From: Gemmatimonadota bacterium
GTDB lineage: Bacteria > Gemmatimonadota > Gemmatimonadetes > Longimicrobiales > Gaopeijiaceae
Length of the DNA: 7,367 bases
Direction: 5' to 3'
NCBI GenBank assembly: GCA_003567615.1
Contig: PWZC01000285.1
Coordinates: forward strand, 1 to 7,367
A program made the translations under genes and the position numbers. Below, piece after piece: positions 5,857-7,367 of the stretch (position 1 is the stretch's first letter; each line of letters starts with the position of its first letter). Under the pieces are notes generated by a model, which was given only the letters and a program-made list of their open reading frames with translations, was not told the origin of the DNA and searched no databases.

Positions 5857-6573
5857 ATGATCGAATGGGAACCGGAGGGGGAAGGGAGGCCGGAGTGGGA
5901 CGAGGGAGGCCGCAGGGAAGGGGGAGCCGGCCAGGAGGGAGACCCCTACCTCGGTGACGACGGCCGCTTCGGCCCACCGTGGGAAGATCCGGGGGCCGGC
6001 GAGTGGCTCCAGCGTCTCGGTCAGACGGTTGCGGCGGGTGTGAGGACACCGGAAGAGCTCTTCCGGACCCTAAGGCTCACCGGCGGGTTCTGGCAGCCGC
6101 TCTTCTTCTACGCGCTGGTCATGGCGCCGTCCATCGTGGTGGGCAACGCGCTGGAACGGCCCTTCGGCTTCATCACCGGGGCAGCGGACGGCGGATGGGT
6201 TCTGGGCCTCCTGGCCCTGCTCCTGTTCCTTCCCGTCGCCATCCCACTGGGCCTCTTCGTGAGCTCGGGCATCACCCATCTGATGCTCCTCATCTTCGGC
6301 TGGGCCAACCGGCCCTTCGAAGCCACCTTCCGGGTCAACGCCTACGGCTACGGATCGGTGGCCTGGACCTTTGCCATCCCCTTCTGCGGGTCGTTCATCG
6401 GATGGATCTGGGGGGTGCTGCTCGAGGTGGTGGGCGTCTCCCAGGTCCACGGGATCTCGGCGGGGAAGGCCGCCGTGGCCGTCCTCCTCCCCATCGCCGT
6501 CCTCATGGGGGCGGCGGCCTGCCTCGCGGCGGTGGCGGGAGTGGCGGTGCTCGGTGCCCTCTTCGCCGCCTGA
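5857..6573 (+). CDS. YIP1 family integral membrane protein
   Basis: 238 residues from an ATG at 5857; an upstream in-frame TTG at 5779 would add 26 residues of no family character. AGGGGG lies about 11 bases before the ATG. Residues 1-48 are acidic and glycine-rich and look disordered. An amphipathic stretch (50-73, WLQRLGQTVAAGVRTPEELFRTLR) leads into the membrane part, with hydrophobic segments near 80-97, 113-147, 165-190 and 203-236. The block RPFEATFRVNAYGYGSVAWTFAIPFCGSFIGWIWGVLLEVVGVSQVHGISAGKAAVAVLLP is typical of bacterial YIP1 proteins (FxATFRVxAY...IPxxGxxIxxIWxxxLxxxGxxxVHGIS). Bacterial members have no settled function; eukaryotic relatives act in membrane trafficking. It overlaps no gene and is followed after eight bases by the DUF2752 gene. 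Confidence 0.85.
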   Translation: MIEWEPEGEGRPEWDEGGRREGGAGQEGDPYLGDDGRFGPPWEDPGAGEWLQRLGQTVAAGVRTPEELFRTLRLTGGFWQPLFFYALVMAPSIVVGNALERPFGFITGAADGGWVLGLLALLLFLPVAIPLGLFVSSGITHLMLLIFGWANRPFEATFRVNAYGYGSVAWTFAIPFCGSFIGWIWGVLLEVVGVSQVHGISAGKAAVAVLLPIAVLMGAAACLAAVAGVAVLGALFAA

Positions 6574-6581
6574 GGGGTCCC

Positions 6582-6995
6582 ATGCGCATTGAACTGAGGA
6601 AGCGGAGAGAGCCGGACGCCGAGACCATTGGCGTGGCCATGGTGATGGTGGGGCTGCCGGCCCTGGCCATCTGGCTCGTGGGGCTGGGGCAGGGACTGCC
6701 CGGGAGCCGGGTGCCGGAGTGGCTGGGGGTGCCGTGCATCCTCTGCGGCGGCACCCGCAGCCTGACCTATCTATTGTCCGGAGATCTCCCCGCTGCCTTC
6801 GCCATGAACCCCCTCGTGGCGGTGGGAGCGCTGGCGCTCTTGGCGTGGTCGGTCTACGCCGGCGCGGCGGTCCTCTTCTCCCTCCGGCGGGTCCGGGTAG
6901 TGCTGGAGGGACTCGTGGAGCTGCGGCTGGCGGTGGCTGCCGTGGTGGTGGTTGGCCTGGCGAACTGGGTGTATTTGTGGGTGATGGGGGTGTGA
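6582..6995 (+). CDS. DUF2752 family membrane protein
   Basis: 137 residues. The start is the ATG at 6582, with AGGGG about five bases before it overlapping the end of the YIP1 gene. The DUF2752 signature is VPCILCGGTRSLTYLLSGDLPAAFAMNPL (50-78): the CxxC pair C52/C55, the GGTR turn, the GDLxxAxxxNPL loop, and a final NWVYL near the C-terminus (128-132). Three membrane spans are visible (about 17-37, 76-100, 115-135), with a very basic N-terminus (RKRRE). The paired cysteines could bind metal or form a disulfide, but no role has been shown for the family. It is translationally close to the YIP1 gene, and the two are one operon. Confidence 0.88.
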   Translation: MRIELRKRREPDAETIGVAMVMVGLPALAIWLVGLGQGLPGSRVPEWLGVPCILCGGTRSLTYLLSGDLPAAFAMNPLVAVGALALLAWSVYAGAAVLFSLRRVRVVLEGLVELRLAVAAVVVVGLANWVYLWVMGV

Positions 6996-7051
6996 GGGGG
7001 GAGGGGCGATGGGAGTGTGAATGGGAGGCTTGCCTTCCAAGCGATGGGGTT

Positions 7052-7070
7052 CCGCCCCGGGCCGGGGCGG
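7052..7070. repeat. GC-only inverted repeat between convergent genes
   Basis: CCGCCCCGG (7052-7060) and CCGGGGCGG (7062-7070) are perfectly complementary around one central G. As RNA the stem would be about 8 bp with a three-base loop. It lies 57 bases after the DUF2752 stop and 71 bases beyond the stop of the convergent hemin-factor gene. A terminator role for either gene is possible, but no T-run follows on either strand. Confidence 0.45.
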
Positions 7071-7074
7071 GGAC

Positions 7075-7139
7075 CTTCACCCGAGCGGGGCGGAGCCTCA
7101 CCCGGACCCGGGGAGAGCCTCACCCGAGCGAGGCAGACG
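7075..7139. repeat. Three degenerate 21-22 base tandem repeats
   Basis: Units start at 7075, 7096 and 7118, each opening C-(C/T)-TCACCCG and ending in a purine-rich GGAG/GAGAG/GCAGACG tail. Units one and three share CTTCACCCGAGCG/CCTCACCCGAGCG closely, and the middle one is more diverged. They fill the gap between two convergent genes and end just before the stop codon of the right-hand one. Confidence 0.55.
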
Positions 7140-7140
7140 C

Positions 7141-7367
7141 TCAGAAAATCGCCGCCAGCGGCTCCACGAGGGCGCGCCATCCGGGTCTCTCTTCCTGGCC
7201 GCGGGGGCGCTTTCCAGTGATGAGGGCGACCTGGGTGCCTGCGTCATCGTAGAGCTCGACGGCGGTGACCACCCCGGTGCTGGTGGGCTTTCTCACCACC
7301 CAGCTCGAGGTTACCCCCTCTTCCCGGAGATGCAGGTTGAAGCCCGGGTCCAGGACGTTGTACCAGG
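7141..7367 (-). CDS. Hemin-degrading factor (HemS/HmuS-like), C-terminal fragment at window edge
   Basis: On the minus strand a frame enters at the right edge and runs 74 codons to a TGA at 7141-7143; the start lies outside the window. The fragment begins WYNVLDPGFNLHLREEG, continues SSWVVRKPTSTGVVTAVELYDDAGTQVALITGKR, and ends with ERPGWRALVEPLAAIF. The run FNLHL, then WVVRKPT.DG-type, then VTxxELxD, then xxLxxGxR, then WRxLV matches the end of the second repeat of HemS/ChuS/HmuS proteins. These cytosolic proteins bind and break down or traffic heme after import. One oddity: the usual ARKPGQPE segment reads GKRPRGQEE here. Only the last fifth of a roughly 340-residue protein can be seen, so intactness upstream is unknown. 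The gene is convergent with the YIP1-DUF2752 operon, 145 bases away. Confidence 0.8.
   Translation of the reverse strand, partial: WYNVLDPGFNLHLREEGVTSSWVVRKPTSTGVVTAVELYDDAGTQVALITGKRPRGQEERPGWRALVEPLAAIF

Noticed and set aside
6070..7101. Minus-strand open frame of 343 codons opposite the YIP1 and DUF2752 genes
   Set aside because: The product is Pro, Arg and Gly-rich with no domain, and it spans two well-supported plus-strand genes and their gap.
7075..7139. Three short repeats considered as a CRISPR remnant
   Set aside because: Units are directly adjacent with no unique spacers and are too degenerate; no cas gene is nearby.

Overview
This is a high-GC bacterial window with short intergenic gaps and a mix of GTG and ATG starts. 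It has no insertion sequence, CRISPR array, rRNA or convincing tRNA. Gene content and GC level would fit Gemmatimonadota or another soil or sediment phylum of similar composition. That placement is inference, since no marker gene fixes the lineage.

Layout. From about 5700 down to the left edge everything reads on the minus strand. In transcription order this is: a metK leader (sigma70-type promoter, SAM-II-like riboswitch, intrinsic terminator); metK (S-adenosylmethionine synthetase); a class IV histone-deacetylase-like deacylase; a small DoxX-like membrane protein; a multi-spanning membrane protein with a DUF2157-like N-terminal motif; a perfect AT-rich dyad; and a DUF2252 protein that runs off the left edge. 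Divergent from metK, on the plus strand, are a YIP1-family membrane protein and a DUF2752 membrane protein in an evident two-gene operon. At the right edge a minus-strand gene, convergent with that operon, enters. Its 74 visible C-terminal residues look like a HemS/HmuS-type hemin-degrading factor.

The main point of interest is the roughly 270-base leader in front of metK. On the minus strand it carries, in order, TTGTCA, a 17-base spacer, TAGACT, a pseudoknot-capable element with the conserved blocks of SAM-II riboswitches (GAUUUG, UUGC, AACAA, GCUAAA), and a 13-bp hairpin followed by a U-rich tract. The last stem strand of the aptamer (CCGC) can instead pair into an antiterminator that breaks the terminator stem. 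This is a complete, testable model for SAM shutting off its own synthetase by premature termination. The deacylase gene follows metK by 71 bases with no visible terminator, so it may fall under the same SAM control. The remaining genes encode poorly characterised membrane or DUF proteins, and no joint pathway can be read from them.
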